A program made the translations under genes and the position numbers. DNA of 41,655 bases, taken from contig NZ_JADZAT010000011.1 of NCBI RefSeq assembly GCF_020852455.1, positions 1 to 41,655 on the forward strand, written 5' to 3'. Positions within the stretch are counted from its first letter, which is position 1. Each line of letters starts with the position of its first letter. This DNA is from Novosphingobium sp. Lineage in GTDB: Bacteria; Pseudomonadota; Alphaproteobacteria; Sphingomonadales; Sphingomonadaceae. Of this stretch, positions 1 through 7,140 are shown one piece after another. The notes under the pieces are model-generated. The model saw only the letters and a program-made list of their open reading frames with translations. It was not told the DNA's origin and made no database searches.

Positions 1-53
1 ACCTTGTAACCACCGCCCGCATCGCGGCGGGTATCGAGAACCTGCATATTCAT
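1..53 (-). CDS. 5' end of a gene leaving the window (possibly DUF932-like)
   Basis: The minus strand opens an ATG at 53 that runs off the window, giving only MNMQVLDTRRDAGGGYK. A clean ribosome binding site (GGAGA on the minus strand, 65-61) sits 7 bases before this ATG, which supports a real start; a second in-frame ATG lies at 47. The N-terminus reminds me of DUF932-type proteins carried by alphaproteobacterial plasmids and integrative elements. That is a recollection from 17 residues, not a demonstration. If correct, the left flank belongs to a mobile element. Confidence 0.4.
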   Translation of the reverse strand, partial: MNMQVLDTRRDAGGGYK

Positions 54-386
54 GGGAACATCTCCATGACGGGCGGCCGGGAGCCTCTCTCTCGACCCTC
101 ATCCCGTCACGGCGAAGCCCGCCAGCCTCTCACTCTCACCTTCTCATGGGTCCGGTCGCGCGAGCGGCTAGCGAGATTGCCAAGGCAAGAATCTGCACCC
201 TGAAAGTAGGCGGGGATTGATTACCTCGCCCTTGCAGGCGGAAAGGCGGGGCTTGTCGCCTTTCCGCCTGCACAAGAAACCATGATCGCCGGTTCAGAGT
301 GCGCGCGGGGCTTCCGACATACGCCGCGCCCTCAGGAGCGCGTCCGCAAGGGCGCGCGGGACAGAGCGCGACTTCCCCCGCTCCGT
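54..386. other. Gene-poor stretch with inverted repeats
   Basis: No convincing gene is seen in these 333 bases; open frames here are shadows. Bases 54-230 are pyrimidine-rich on the plus strand and upstream of the minus-strand gene at 1-53, so they probably hold its promoter, which I cannot pinpoint. A 15-bp perfect inverted repeat lies at 234-271 (listed separately), and a weaker GCGCCCT/AGGGCGC pair lies at 326-332 and 349-355. Both lie downstream of the minus-strand gene at 387-1415 and could form its transcript end. Confidence 0.5.
234..271. repeat. 15-bp perfect inverted repeat (stem-loop)
   Basis: GCAGGCGGAAAGGCG at 234-248 is exactly reverse-complemented at 257-271, with an 8-base loop. 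On the minus strand it lies about 115 bases after the stop of the nuclease-like gene at 387-1415, so it could be a terminator. However, no T-run follows on either strand. An operator or element-end role is equally possible. Confidence 0.6.
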
Positions 387-1415
387 CTATTTCGGCCAGA
401 TGATTGTGAAACCTCGATCTTCATCGGGCCATGCAAGGCCGAACCCGCTCGCAAATGCGAGCGCGCGGTCGTCTGCATTCGACACTGCGGTTTCGACGAC
501 GATCAGCTGCCTGCTCGGCCATTGCTGTTGCTGCTTGTAATCAAGCAACTGACCGATCGCGGTGCGAATCGCGAACCTCAAGGTTGCGGGCTCGGTGGGT
601 TTGATTTCGGCCATGACAGCGAGGCCCTTGCTGTCGACATAGCGGAGGTCATCCCGGAAGGTTTGCAGGAACCTGACCCCTGGGTCGGTACGGCTCAAAA
701 ACGCCTCGAAACGCCTCTGGAGCTTGTCATGGCGAGGGCTGATGACTGCTTCATAAGCGTTCACGTAGCGCGAATAATCATCCGGCGTAGCGCGTCCCGC
801 CTTTCCGCCACCACGTCCGCCATTTCGGTCCGTGCTGGAAGGTGCGGCTGCGCCGTTCAGCAGTTTCTGAACGCCGCGAACAAACCGGCGTGCATCGGCA
901 TTTTGCGTGTCCTGTGCGTACCACCAGCTGGCCTGACCGCTCCAGCCAGGTCCTCGCCCTAGCGTCAGGGTGCGCTCCTTGGTCGGCAGTAGTACGGCAT
1001 CGTCGTTTCTGGCCTTCACGCGAAATGACTGGATTTCATCATCCTTGTGCCGGGCAGTCGGGTATTGGCCGTTGAACAATTGCCGATGACGGTAGATCCG
1101 TGCGTTCCGGTACCATCCGACGATGCAGCGAGGGTCATGCCCTTCAACCGGCGCGGTCCAGACGATATCCACACCGTCGAGATATTGGTCGCTCCGCCCC
1201 GCGCCGAGCCGCTCGATGCAGACCTGCCGGTCATCGTCACCTTTGATGGTTTCGAAGTGGCCATAAACAAAGCCGTCGTTGCACTTCAGGAAGTTCAGTT
1301 CCTCGCCGCAATAGCCTTCGGATCTCGGAAAACCGCCGCCGCCGAGCGGAGGATCCTTGCTGTTCCTGCCGGCGTAGTGCTTCATCCAGGCAATGTTGCA
1401 GAAGAGTATCGGCAT
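387..1415 (-). CDS. Putative modification-dependent restriction endonuclease, PD-(D/E)XK C-terminus
   Basis: A 342-residue protein with two parts. Residues 1-180 start MPILFCNIAWMKHYAG and contain W10, the GWY triplet at 100-102 and several other aromatic residues. I recognise this N-terminal type from uncharacterised bacterial HNH/restriction-like proteins, where it is thought to recognise DNA. After a Gly/Ser/Arg linker (about 188-210), residues 215-342 look like a PD-(D/E)XK nuclease: D261, E270-I-K272 in VMAEIKP, then AIGQLLDYK with Q289 and Y293. That order (D, ExK, conserved Gln) is typical of restriction-type domains. The chosen start is ATG 1415, with AGGA close upstream; ATG 1424 and TTG 1451 are in-frame alternatives. 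No methyltransferase gene is beside it, which fits a type IV, modification-dependent enzyme. That role is inferred; the C-terminal fold is the firmer part. Confidence 0.72.
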   Translation of the reverse strand: MPILFCNIAWMKHYAGRNSKDPPLGGGGFPRSEGYCGEELNFLKCNDGFVYGHFETIKGDDDRQVCIERLGAGRSDQYLDGVDIVWTAPVEGHDPRCIVGWYRNARIYRHRQLFNGQYPTARHKDDEIQSFRVKARNDDAVLLPTKERTLTLGRGPGWSGQASWWYAQDTQNADARRFVRGVQKLLNGAAAPSSTDRNGGRGGGKAGRATPDDYSRYVNAYEAVISPRHDKLQRRFEAFLSRTDPGVRFLQTFRDDLRYVDSKGLAVMAEIKPTEPATLRFAIRTAIGQLLDYKQQQQWPSRQLIVVETAVSNADDRALAFASGFGLAWPDEDRGFTIIWPK

Positions 1416-1621
1416 TTCCTGCATAGGCCTCGCACATGATTGATCTTGCAACGATATTCCGAGGCATCGCGAATAGCGAGAGAAATGGCGACGTTACTAC
1501 GCAAGGACTGGCCAGTGTGGGGCGCACGGATTCCGGGGCGTTGCGGGGTGCCCCCGCAGAAGGGGTAGGCGGAGACAGCCAGATGGCTCCGGCTCAGGGG
1601 AAGGCTTTCCCCTACTCCCCA
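1416..1621. other. Intergenic region between two defence-type genes, small hairpin
   Basis: These 206 bases follow the stop of the TIR-like gene and precede the start of the nuclease-like gene, both on the minus strand. A 7-bp stem AGGGGAA/TTCCCCT (1596-1602 with 1607-1613) lies just after the TIR-like stop and may help end that transcript, although no U-tract follows. The promoter for the nuclease-like gene should lie here too, but I cannot single one out. Confidence 0.4.
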
Positions 1622-2866
1622 TCACGACCTTGAAAAATGACCGAACTCGTTCGCATCCATCGGATCAAGTCCGTAAGCTTCGAGTACCTTGTTGAAGGTA
1701 TCACGGACAGCATCGGTTACCGTTGCGGTGGTAACTTCATCCAGAACGAAACCCCATTCGACCCGATCTTCGAGCGCCACGGTCGTGCCTTCGCCTCGGC
1801 CGAAACGGTTCGGCCAAGCAGTTCCGGCGAGCCCTTCCAGGCCGAGCTTCACGTGCCATGGGCCTTTGCCGCCGAGCATGGTTGCAACTCGGACATTGCC
1901 TTCGATCCAGGCGACCCAGCGTTCGATTGCGTATTTGGTGGCAAGCACCATCGCGTCGTTGCCGCCAGCGAAGTAACTGGTGGCGATGCCCCAAAGTTCG
2001 CCGGTTTCCCGGAACCAGCGTGTCGCAGTCGGCGTCACGCCCTGCTCGCGGACAGTTTCACTGGACCGAAAGGCGATGAAGCCGCCTGTCGTCGGCCCAT
2101 AGTCTATGCCGCTGCAGCGACCGAGCGGCAACGGGTGGCCTGTAGCGCTGTCGAGGACCTTTGCTGCTGAAGGCGACAACGACCACGAAGTGGGCAACAG
2201 ACGAGCAAAGCCGAACGGTGCTCCGGCTGGCTGGATTCCCGTTGATCCGTCAAGGCCCAGATTGACCATGAGCGGTTCGCCGCCTCGATCCCAAAGACCC
2301 GGCAATTCTGGCTGAGATTTCTGCCAGCGCAATGGCTCTGCCGGTACGGCAGGCACAGCGCCGAGCGAAGCGCGGATTCTTTGCTCAAGCTGTTTGGTAA
2401 GGTCCGTGCGCACTTTGCGCAGTTCATCGGTCGTGGACCCGGGAGGCAGAGCAAATGCGACAGGTCCTCGACGATGACGCATGTCGAACGGTAAATCTTC
2501 CGGGCGCGCATTGGTGAGCGCCGTATTCCAGACGGTGATGACCCGCTCGGTTCCGAGCGCTCGCTTCGCGTAACCCAGTTCGATCAGCACATTGGGGTTG
2601 GCGACCTGCTTACCGCCGTCCGAGACCGCGATGGGGGTGACATCGGCAACGAATACTGCCGCCTGCTGGATCTTCGCGAGGATCGTCGCGACGATATCGG
2701 GGGACCCAGGCGCGTCCTTCGTGTCGTGATCGATTTCGGGGCGCTCGGCCTCTTCCATTTCGATGGCAATGCGATCAAGTGCGGAGACCAGCGCATCGCG
2801 AATGATATTGCGCGTTTCGCGGGATGGCTGATCACTCTGCCATGACCAGAAGACTGTCTGCACCAT
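1622..2866 (-). CDS. TIR-like nucleotide-binding protein (SWQSD type)
   Basis: A 414-residue protein. Residues 1-170 match the TIR-like/deoxyribosyltransferase-like fold seen in bacterial defence genes: VFWSWQSD at 5-12, AVFVADVTP at 70-78, and NPNVLIELGYA at 90-100, where E97 is in the position of the catalytic glutamate of TIR NAD hydrolases, followed by LPFDMRHRR at 125-133. Residues 180-414 are a separate domain that I cannot name; a stretch near 283-296 (WFRETGELWG) resembles parts of Schlafen/AlbA-associated proteins. The start is fixed by TAATG coupling: the upstream gene's TAA shares one base with this ATG. In other systems such proteins cleave NAD or bind nucleotides to stop phage growth; here that activity is inferred. 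The partner is probably the coupled protein at 2866-3369. Confidence 0.75.
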   Translation of the reverse strand: MVQTVFWSWQSDQPSRETRNIIRDALVSALDRIAIEMEEAERPEIDHDTKDAPGSPDIVATILAKIQQAAVFVADVTPIAVSDGGKQVANPNVLIELGYAKRALGTERVITVWNTALTNARPEDLPFDMRHRRGPVAFALPPGSTTDELRKVRTDLTKQLEQRIRASLGAVPAVPAEPLRWQKSQPELPGLWDRGGEPLMVNLGLDGSTGIQPAGAPFGFARLLPTSWSLSPSAAKVLDSATGHPLPLGRCSGIDYGPTTGGFIAFRSSETVREQGVTPTATRWFRETGELWGIATSYFAGGNDAMVLATKYAIERWVAWIEGNVRVATMLGGKGPWHVKLGLEGLAGTAWPNRFGRGEGTTVALEDRVEWGFVLDEVTTATVTDAVRDTFNKVLEAYGLDPMDANEFGHFSRS

Positions 2867-3369
2867 TACGCGGTCCCCGTATCGGCGGAAGTGAGACCGT
2901 CGTCTGAAAGCCGGGCGGTAACATCGACGACTTCGGGCAAAACGCAGTTGGACTCCCGCAAGTGGAATTTGTGGCTGTTGGTGTGTGGGACAAAAGTTGA
3001 GTGCTCTCGGACGAGCGCCGCAGGAATGAGCACGGCCCGGGCAACGCGGTAGTGTTCATCGAAAAGGACTGCGGCCAGCATATCAAAACCGTCCAAATCT
3101 CGAATCGCGGAGAGCTGGCGGGAACCATTGCGCGCGTGCAGCCGCCGACCCTTGATCTGATAGCGCAGGCCGTTAGCATCGAGGGCATCGTAGCTCTTCT
3201 CGGAATTTGCGGCCTGGCGCCATCCAAACGCCTTGCAGAACAGGTACTCAGCCAAGTCTCCGGTCGGGTTGTTCGCGGTTCGCAAAACACCGCGCGAACG
3301 CAATTCCTCGAGGAGCCTTGCGTGAAGAAGCAGCAGTTGCGGAACAGAAAGGGGCTCTAATTCGATCAT
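2866..3369 (-). CDS. DUF6998-like protein, putative nuclease-fold partner of the TIR-like protein
   Basis: A 167-residue protein. The core NNPTGDLAEYLFCKAFG (33-49), NSEKSYDALD and LRYQIKGRR, followed by RQLSAIRDLDGFD and VLFDEHYRVARAVLIP, matches the pattern of small proteins annotated as DUF6998. The order E (in GDLAE), D (SYDALD) and QIK resembles a PD-(D/E)XK core in which Gln replaces the usual acidic residue, so it may be a nuclease or a non-catalytic relative. Its stop overlaps the start of the TIR-like gene by one base (TAATG), so the two proteins are very likely made together from a promoter in 3370-3613. No signal peptide or membrane segment is visible. Family assignment is moderately sure; the function is unknown. 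Confidence 0.68.
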   Translation of the reverse strand: MIELEPLSVPQLLLLHARLLEELRSRGVLRTANNPTGDLAEYLFCKAFGWRQAANSEKSYDALDANGLRYQIKGRRLHARNGSRQLSAIRDLDGFDMLAAVLFDEHYRVARAVLIPAALVREHSTFVPHTNSHKFHLRESNCVLPEVVDVTARLSDDGLTSADTGTA

Positions 3370-3613
3370 CCAGGTTCTCTACATGACACTGCATCTGGCA
3401 GCCAGACATGGAGAGACCATGCAGGTGCGCGAGCTTGCACCCTTCGTGCTCTATGCCGAATAGCCAAGTCACAAGAGTCCGCACCGCAATTCTGGACCGA
3501 TTCTGCTGCAGCTCCTTGGGGTTGCGGCGAACAACAAAGCAGGACATCTTCCTGCACCACGCAGTGTCCATAATAATCAGAATTGGTTCGTATCGAAGCG
3601 GGGGAAGAGCAGC
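3370..3613. promoter_or_regulatory. Divergent intergenic region, probable promoters both ways
   Basis: These 244 bases separate the minus-strand TIR-like operon from the plus-strand phospholipase D-like gene, so promoters for both should lie here. A TAATAAT stretch at 3571-3577 could be a -10 element for the plus-strand gene, but no convincing -35 is visible. A strong ribosome binding site, GGGGAAGAG at 3601-3609, precedes the ATG at 3614. Confidence 0.4.
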
Positions 3614-5305
3614 ATGGCAATCACGGTAAATGCCTTCGCGTGTGCTGACGATGTTTTGATCGCTTGGGAACCGGCCGCATGGAACGATAACTGGGCAGGC
3701 TTTTGCGTCGAAAAGCGCGACGAGCGGACCCATGACATTGCGCCGCTCAAAAACCGCATTCCACCAAAGGCCGGAGAGGCGGCCGTAGGACAGGACGGAA
3801 TTTCATCCGCTGATTCGCCAATCCGCCGCTGCATCTGGATCGACCACAGTGTGGGCCTGACCGATCAGGTTTCCTATCGGGTCATCCCGATGATTGAAAC
3901 TGCCGCTGGGTTTGACCGGGATGACGCGAATGCATCGGTCTGGACCCAGCCGTCGCTGGTTACGGGCCGCACCGCTGACGGGATCTCGGCGTTTTTCAAC
4001 CGCGGAACATTGATGTCGCAAGTCGTCAGCCGGCTGGTTGGCGGCGATGCATCAGCTCAATCGCTGCGGACCTTTCTCGCCAAACTCAAGGATCCTGGTT
4101 ACGTGGGGCGGCGCTATCTGTCGGGCGATCTGCGCAGTGAATTGCTCGGGTTTTTGGCCGACGCCGATCGGCGCGGCAATTCGATCTATGCGGCCATCTA
4201 CGAAATGAACGACGCGGAACTGGTCCAGGGGCTGAAGCCGTTTGGTGCGCGCGGTCATCTGTTGATGGGGAATGGCGGCGCCACCGAGAACTGGGTGATG
4301 ACTGACCTCCACGACGCGGGATTCGAGCTGTTCCACCGCGACCTGTCGAAGAGCGGGAAATCCTCGCCAAGCGTCCACAACAAGTTCGTGGTTGAAGTCA
4401 CGCCCGCCGGCAAGGCGCTGCGCGCGTTGACCGGTAGCACCAACTGGACCGTCACTGGCCTGTGCACTCAGCTCAACAACCTTGTCATTCTCGACCGTCC
4501 CGACGTTGCCGACCGGTTCCTCAAGCAATGGCACGCACTCGTCGCGGCTCGCGACGACATGCCAGCTGACCTTGTCGACGCCAACACGCAACCGAAAGAC
4601 GACGGCGATGTGACCCTCTACTTTGCTGCGACCAGGGGGCAGGCAGAATTCGCGCCGGTGATCGAAGCGATCCGGAACGCCCAGCAAGGCGTGATGGCGC
4701 TGATGTTCACACCCGGTCAATCGCCGCTGCTGACCGAGATCCTTGCGCGTGCAGCGGAGAACAAGATCTATGTCAGGAGCGTTGTTTCGAGTGTGGAAGC
4801 GCAGGCTGACGACGGGTCGGACGCGCCCGGTAAGATCGTCCGGGTCAGCAGTCAGGTGATCAAGAGCGGCGCTGCGGCAAAGGGATTCCACAACGATGTG
4901 CTGGTTCCCTCCGGTGTTCGTGAGAACAACCGTCCGTCTTGGGCCGAAACGGAATTCAATGTGGCGGAAATGCGGGCCGAGCACCTGATGGCGATCGTCC
5001 ATTCGAAGACGATTGTGATCGACCCGTTCTCCGACGATTGCGTGGTGATCACCGGGTCGCACAATTTCTCGCCATCGGCTTCGCAAAAGAACGATGAGAA
5101 CCTGGTGATCATCCGGGGGAATAAGGCTCTGGCGCAGGCCTATGCCGTGCACATCAACGGCGTCTATGACGGCTATTCGTGGCGCGCTTACCTCGTCGGT
5201 GGTGGCAATGCGGGGCATATTTATGCGCCACTCGACGGGTGGAAGGCGGGTGGGGCGCGCCATCAGGAACTGGGTTTCTGGATGGGTGGCAATGGCACAG
5301 TCTGA
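3614..5305 (+). CDS. Phospholipase D-superfamily protein with one degenerate HKD motif
   Basis: A 563-residue protein. Residues 1-115 look like a beta-rich N-terminal domain. Two phospholipase D repeats follow. The first has H255-N-K257 and GSTNW (274-278), but V262 sits where the motif's Asp belongs. The second is complete: H463-S-K465-TIVI-D470 with GSHNF (481-485). The superfamily covers phospholipases, nucleases and helicase-associated defence nucleases that use two His residues; both His-Lys pairs are kept here, so activity is plausible. No secretion signal or membrane helix is seen, pointing to the cytoplasm. The start is set by the ribosome binding site at 3601-3609. It lies between two defence-type units with no overlap to either. 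A DNA- or lipid-cleaving defence role is inferred from context only. Confidence 0.8.
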   Translation: MAITVNAFACADDVLIAWEPAAWNDNWAGFCVEKRDERTHDIAPLKNRIPPKAGEAAVGQDGISSADSPIRRCIWIDHSVGLTDQVSYRVIPMIETAAGFDRDDANASVWTQPSLVTGRTADGISAFFNRGTLMSQVVSRLVGGDASAQSLRTFLAKLKDPGYVGRRYLSGDLRSELLGFLADADRRGNSIYAAIYEMNDAELVQGLKPFGARGHLLMGNGGATENWVMTDLHDAGFELFHRDLSKSGKSSPSVHNKFVVEVTPAGKALRALTGSTNWTVTGLCTQLNNLVILDRPDVADRFLKQWHALVAARDDMPADLVDANTQPKDDGDVTLYFAATRGQAEFAPVIEAIRNAQQGVMALMFTPGQSPLLTEILARAAENKIYVRSVVSSVEAQADDGSDAPGKIVRVSSQVIKSGAAAKGFHNDVLVPSGVRENNRPSWAETEFNVAEMRAEHLMAIVHSKTIVIDPFSDDCVVITGSHNFSPSASQKNDENLVIIRGNKALAQAYAVHINGVYDGYSWRAYLVGGGNAGHIYAPLDGWKAGGARHQELGFWMGGNGTV

Positions 5306-5413
5306 ACTGGCGTGCGCATAGCCATGTGTATCGTTTCGGAGGGCGACCGGATCGTGCTCCATCAACCGAAGCAGGGTTCGACATAGGAATCCTTTCAGCG
5401 AGCACCTGTGTTA

Positions 5414-5443
5414 TGTCCGAAATATGTTTACATTTTTCGGACA
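5414..5443. promoter_or_regulatory. Operator-like dyad 1 upstream of the AbiEi-like gene
   Basis: TGTCCGAAATATG (5414-5426) and CATTTTTCGGACA (5431-5443) are reverse complements at 12 of 13 positions, with a 4-base centre. The same TGTCCGAAA half-site recurs in a second dyad 45 bp downstream, centre to centre. AbiEi antitoxins are known to bind paired inverted repeats ahead of their own operon and repress it, so this is a likely autoregulatory site. Confidence 0.72.
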
Positions 5444-5457
5444 CTCCGGAATAGACA

Positions 5458-6141
5458 ATGTCCGAAATTGTGATACAAATTTCGGACATGGATGCTCAAT
5501 CGCCCCGCCTCAAAGCCCTCATCCTCGACCGCATTGGCCAAGGCGTGGCGGGGGCTGTCTGGACGCCCACTGATTTCCTCGATCTTGGCGGACGCGACGC
5601 GGTAGACAAGACGCTCCAGCGCCTCGTCAAATGGGGTGAATTGCGGCGGATCGACCGTGGCCTCTATGACAAGCCGCAGTTCAACAGCCTGACCCAGCAG
5701 CAAAGCGCTCCCGATCCAAGGGCAGTCATCGACGCCGTTGCCAGGCGCGACCAGATCCGCGTGCTGGTTGACGGTATGACTGCTGCCAACGATCTCGGCT
5801 TCACCAATGCCGTGCCGGCAAAAATCGTCGTGCACAGCGAAGCCCGGCCCAAGTCGATCAAACTCGGCAATCTCTCCATCACATTCAAGCACACGGCTGC
5901 CAGCAAACTTCATTGGGCGGGTCGCCCCGCCATGCGCGTCGTCCAAGCCCTCCACTGGCTGCGCGACACGATACCGGGCGACGATGATGGTCAATGGCGC
6001 CAGCGACTGGCCAGTCTGCTGGCTGATCCCGTGCATGGGGCAGACCTGCGGGACGATCTTACCGACGGAATGACGACACTTCCGGCCTGGATGCAGGAAA
6101 TGCTGCGGCCACTCATCGCCGATGAAGAATCCGCCGCATGA
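5458..6141 (+). CDS. AbiEi/DUF6088-type antitoxin-like transcription factor
   Basis: A 227-residue protein. Residues 17-72 form a winged-helix pattern (RLKALILDRI, VWTPTDFLDLGGRDAVDKTLQRLVKWGELRRIDRGLYDKP in pieces), the signature of the DUF6088/AbiEi group. The rest (about 86-215) is the typical second domain, with ARRDQIRVLVDG and LGFTNAVPAKIVVHSEA. In type IV toxin-antitoxin systems AbiEi represses its operon and counteracts the AbiEii nucleotidyltransferase. ATG 5458 has GGA 7 bases upstream (5448-5450); ATG 5488 is an alternative with a poorly spaced site. If 5458 is used, the first ten codons are made from operator dyad 2. The usual AbiEii gene does not follow, so this looks like an orphan or a single-gene regulator. 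Confidence 0.8.
   Translation: MSEIVIQISDMDAQSPRLKALILDRIGQGVAGAVWTPTDFLDLGGRDAVDKTLQRLVKWGELRRIDRGLYDKPQFNSLTQQQSAPDPRAVIDAVARRDQIRVLVDGMTAANDLGFTNAVPAKIVVHSEARPKSIKLGNLSITFKHTAASKLHWAGRPAMRVVQALHWLRDTIPGDDDGQWRQRLASLLADPVHGADLRDDLTDGMTTLPAWMQEMLRPLIADEESAA
5459..5488. promoter_or_regulatory. Operator-like dyad 2 overlapping the AbiEi-like start
   Basis: TGTCCGAAATT (5459-5469) and AATTTCGGACA (5478-5488) are perfect reverse complements with an 8-base spacer. The dyad overlaps the ATG at 5458 by its T and G and ends on the A of the next in-frame ATG at 5488. Binding here would cover the translation start region, consistent with tight self-repression. Confidence 0.72.
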
Positions 6142-6242
6142 ATGCTGCGCGCAGTGGCGCAGAACCACCCGCGTTCGATGCAGTGATTGATGCTATTGCC
6201 ACATTGGAGGCCGACTTGAACGCTCAGGGGCGGCAACCGTGA
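6138..6242 (+). pseudogene. Short ORF coupled to the AbiEi-like gene, possibly a frameshifted remnant
   Basis: An ATG at 6138 overlaps the preceding stop (ATGA) and codes for 34 residues, ending GRQP. Right after the stop another frame reads NRDELLSADLLAWLLKRTF, which is protein-like, and stays open into 6430. A one-base shift in the GGGGCGGC run near 6229-6236 would join the two. The joined product does not look like an AbiEii toxin to me. It may be the decayed second gene of the operon or a genuine tiny protein. Confidence 0.35.
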
Positions 6243-6430
6243 CGAGCTTCTTTCAGCCGATCTTCTCGCCTGGCTCCTCAAACGGACATTTGCCGACAGC
6301 AATTTCGGTGATTACCCGGTGATTGCTGGAGCAGTTTCAGGCCCACCAAAACAGGCAAAAAACGACGCGGAGTCAGATAGATGGTTGAAAAGCGACACAA
6401 AATCTGGTACTTCCGCTTCCGGCGCCGGGC
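6243..6430. other. Junction between accessory region and core genes
   Basis: These 188 bases have no convincing complete gene. They include the possible continuation of the remnant above and then the leader of the racemase gene at 6431. Composition becomes less GC-rich here (for example around 6345-6410) than in the core genes to the right. No tRNA fragment or obvious attachment-site repeat was recognised. Confidence 0.4.
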
Positions 6431-7123
6431 ATGAAGCTGCTGGGCCTGATCGGCGGGATGAGCTGGGAAAGCTCGGCCCATTATTACCGCCTGATCAACC
6501 AGGGCGTCCGCGATTCCAGGAGGCCGACCGCGTCGGCGAAATGCCTGCTCTGGTCGTTCGATTTTGCCGAGATCGAGGCGCTGCAACATGCCGGTGACTG
6601 GGCGCGGCTCGAAGCGCTGATGTGCGATGCCGGGCAGCGCCTGGCCGGAGCCGGGGCCGAAGCGCTGGTGATCTGCACCAACACCATGCACCTGATGGCC
6701 GACAGGGTTGAGGCGGCGGCCGGCGTGCCGCTGCTGCACATCGCCGATCCCACCGGCGCGGCGGTCAGGACGGCGGGGATCGAGCGGATTGGCCTGCTCG
6801 GCACGGCCTTCACCATGGAGCAGGCCTTTTACAAGGACCGACTGACCCAGCACCACGGGCTGGAGGTACTGGTGCCGGAACCTGAAGACCGCGCGCTGGT
6901 TCACCGGGTGATCTATGAAGAACTGGTCTCCGGCATGGTCCGCGATGCCTCGCGCGAGGCCTATCGCCAGGTCATCGCCCGGCTGATCCAGCGCGGGGCG
7001 CAAGGCGTGATCCTGGGCTGCACCGAGATCATGCTGCTGGTCAGCCAGGATGACGCCGCGGTGCCGCTGTTCGATACCACCACCCTGCATGCCCAGGCTG
7101 CGGTGCAGCTCGCGCTCGGTTGA
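6431..7123 (+). CDS. Aspartate/glutamate racemase family protein
   Basis: A 230-residue protein of the PLP-independent racemase family, similar in type to YgeA. It opens KLLGLIGGMSWESSAHYYR and carries the two cysteines used for proton exchange: C82 in ICTNTMH and C197 in LGCTEI. Length is normal for the family. It would interconvert L- and D-forms of an acidic or related amino acid in the cytoplasm; the exact substrate cannot be read from sequence. The ATG at 6431 gives the family's usual N-terminus, although no strong ribosome binding site is visible. This is the first clearly core-like gene after the accessory region and is followed by a permease gene 120 bases on. Confidence 0.92.
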   Translation: MKLLGLIGGMSWESSAHYYRLINQGVRDSRRPTASAKCLLWSFDFAEIEALQHAGDWARLEALMCDAGQRLAGAGAEALVICTNTMHLMADRVEAAAGVPLLHIADPTGAAVRTAGIERIGLLGTAFTMEQAFYKDRLTQHHGLEVLVPEPEDRALVHRVIYEELVSGMVRDASREAYRQVIARLIQRGAQGVILGCTEIMLLVSQDDAAVPLFDTTTLHAQAAVQLALG

Positions 7124-7140
7124 AACCGGCACCCTGCCGC

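Noticed and set aside
4052..5365. A 437-residue minus-strand frame opposite the phospholipase D-like gene
   Set aside because: The plus-strand gene has clear HKD motifs and a ribosome binding site; the antisense frame has neither.
6319..6597. A 92-residue plus-strand frame overlapping the racemase start
   Set aside because: Beyond 6431 it is only an alternative frame of the racemase gene; just its first part could belong to the remnant discussed above.
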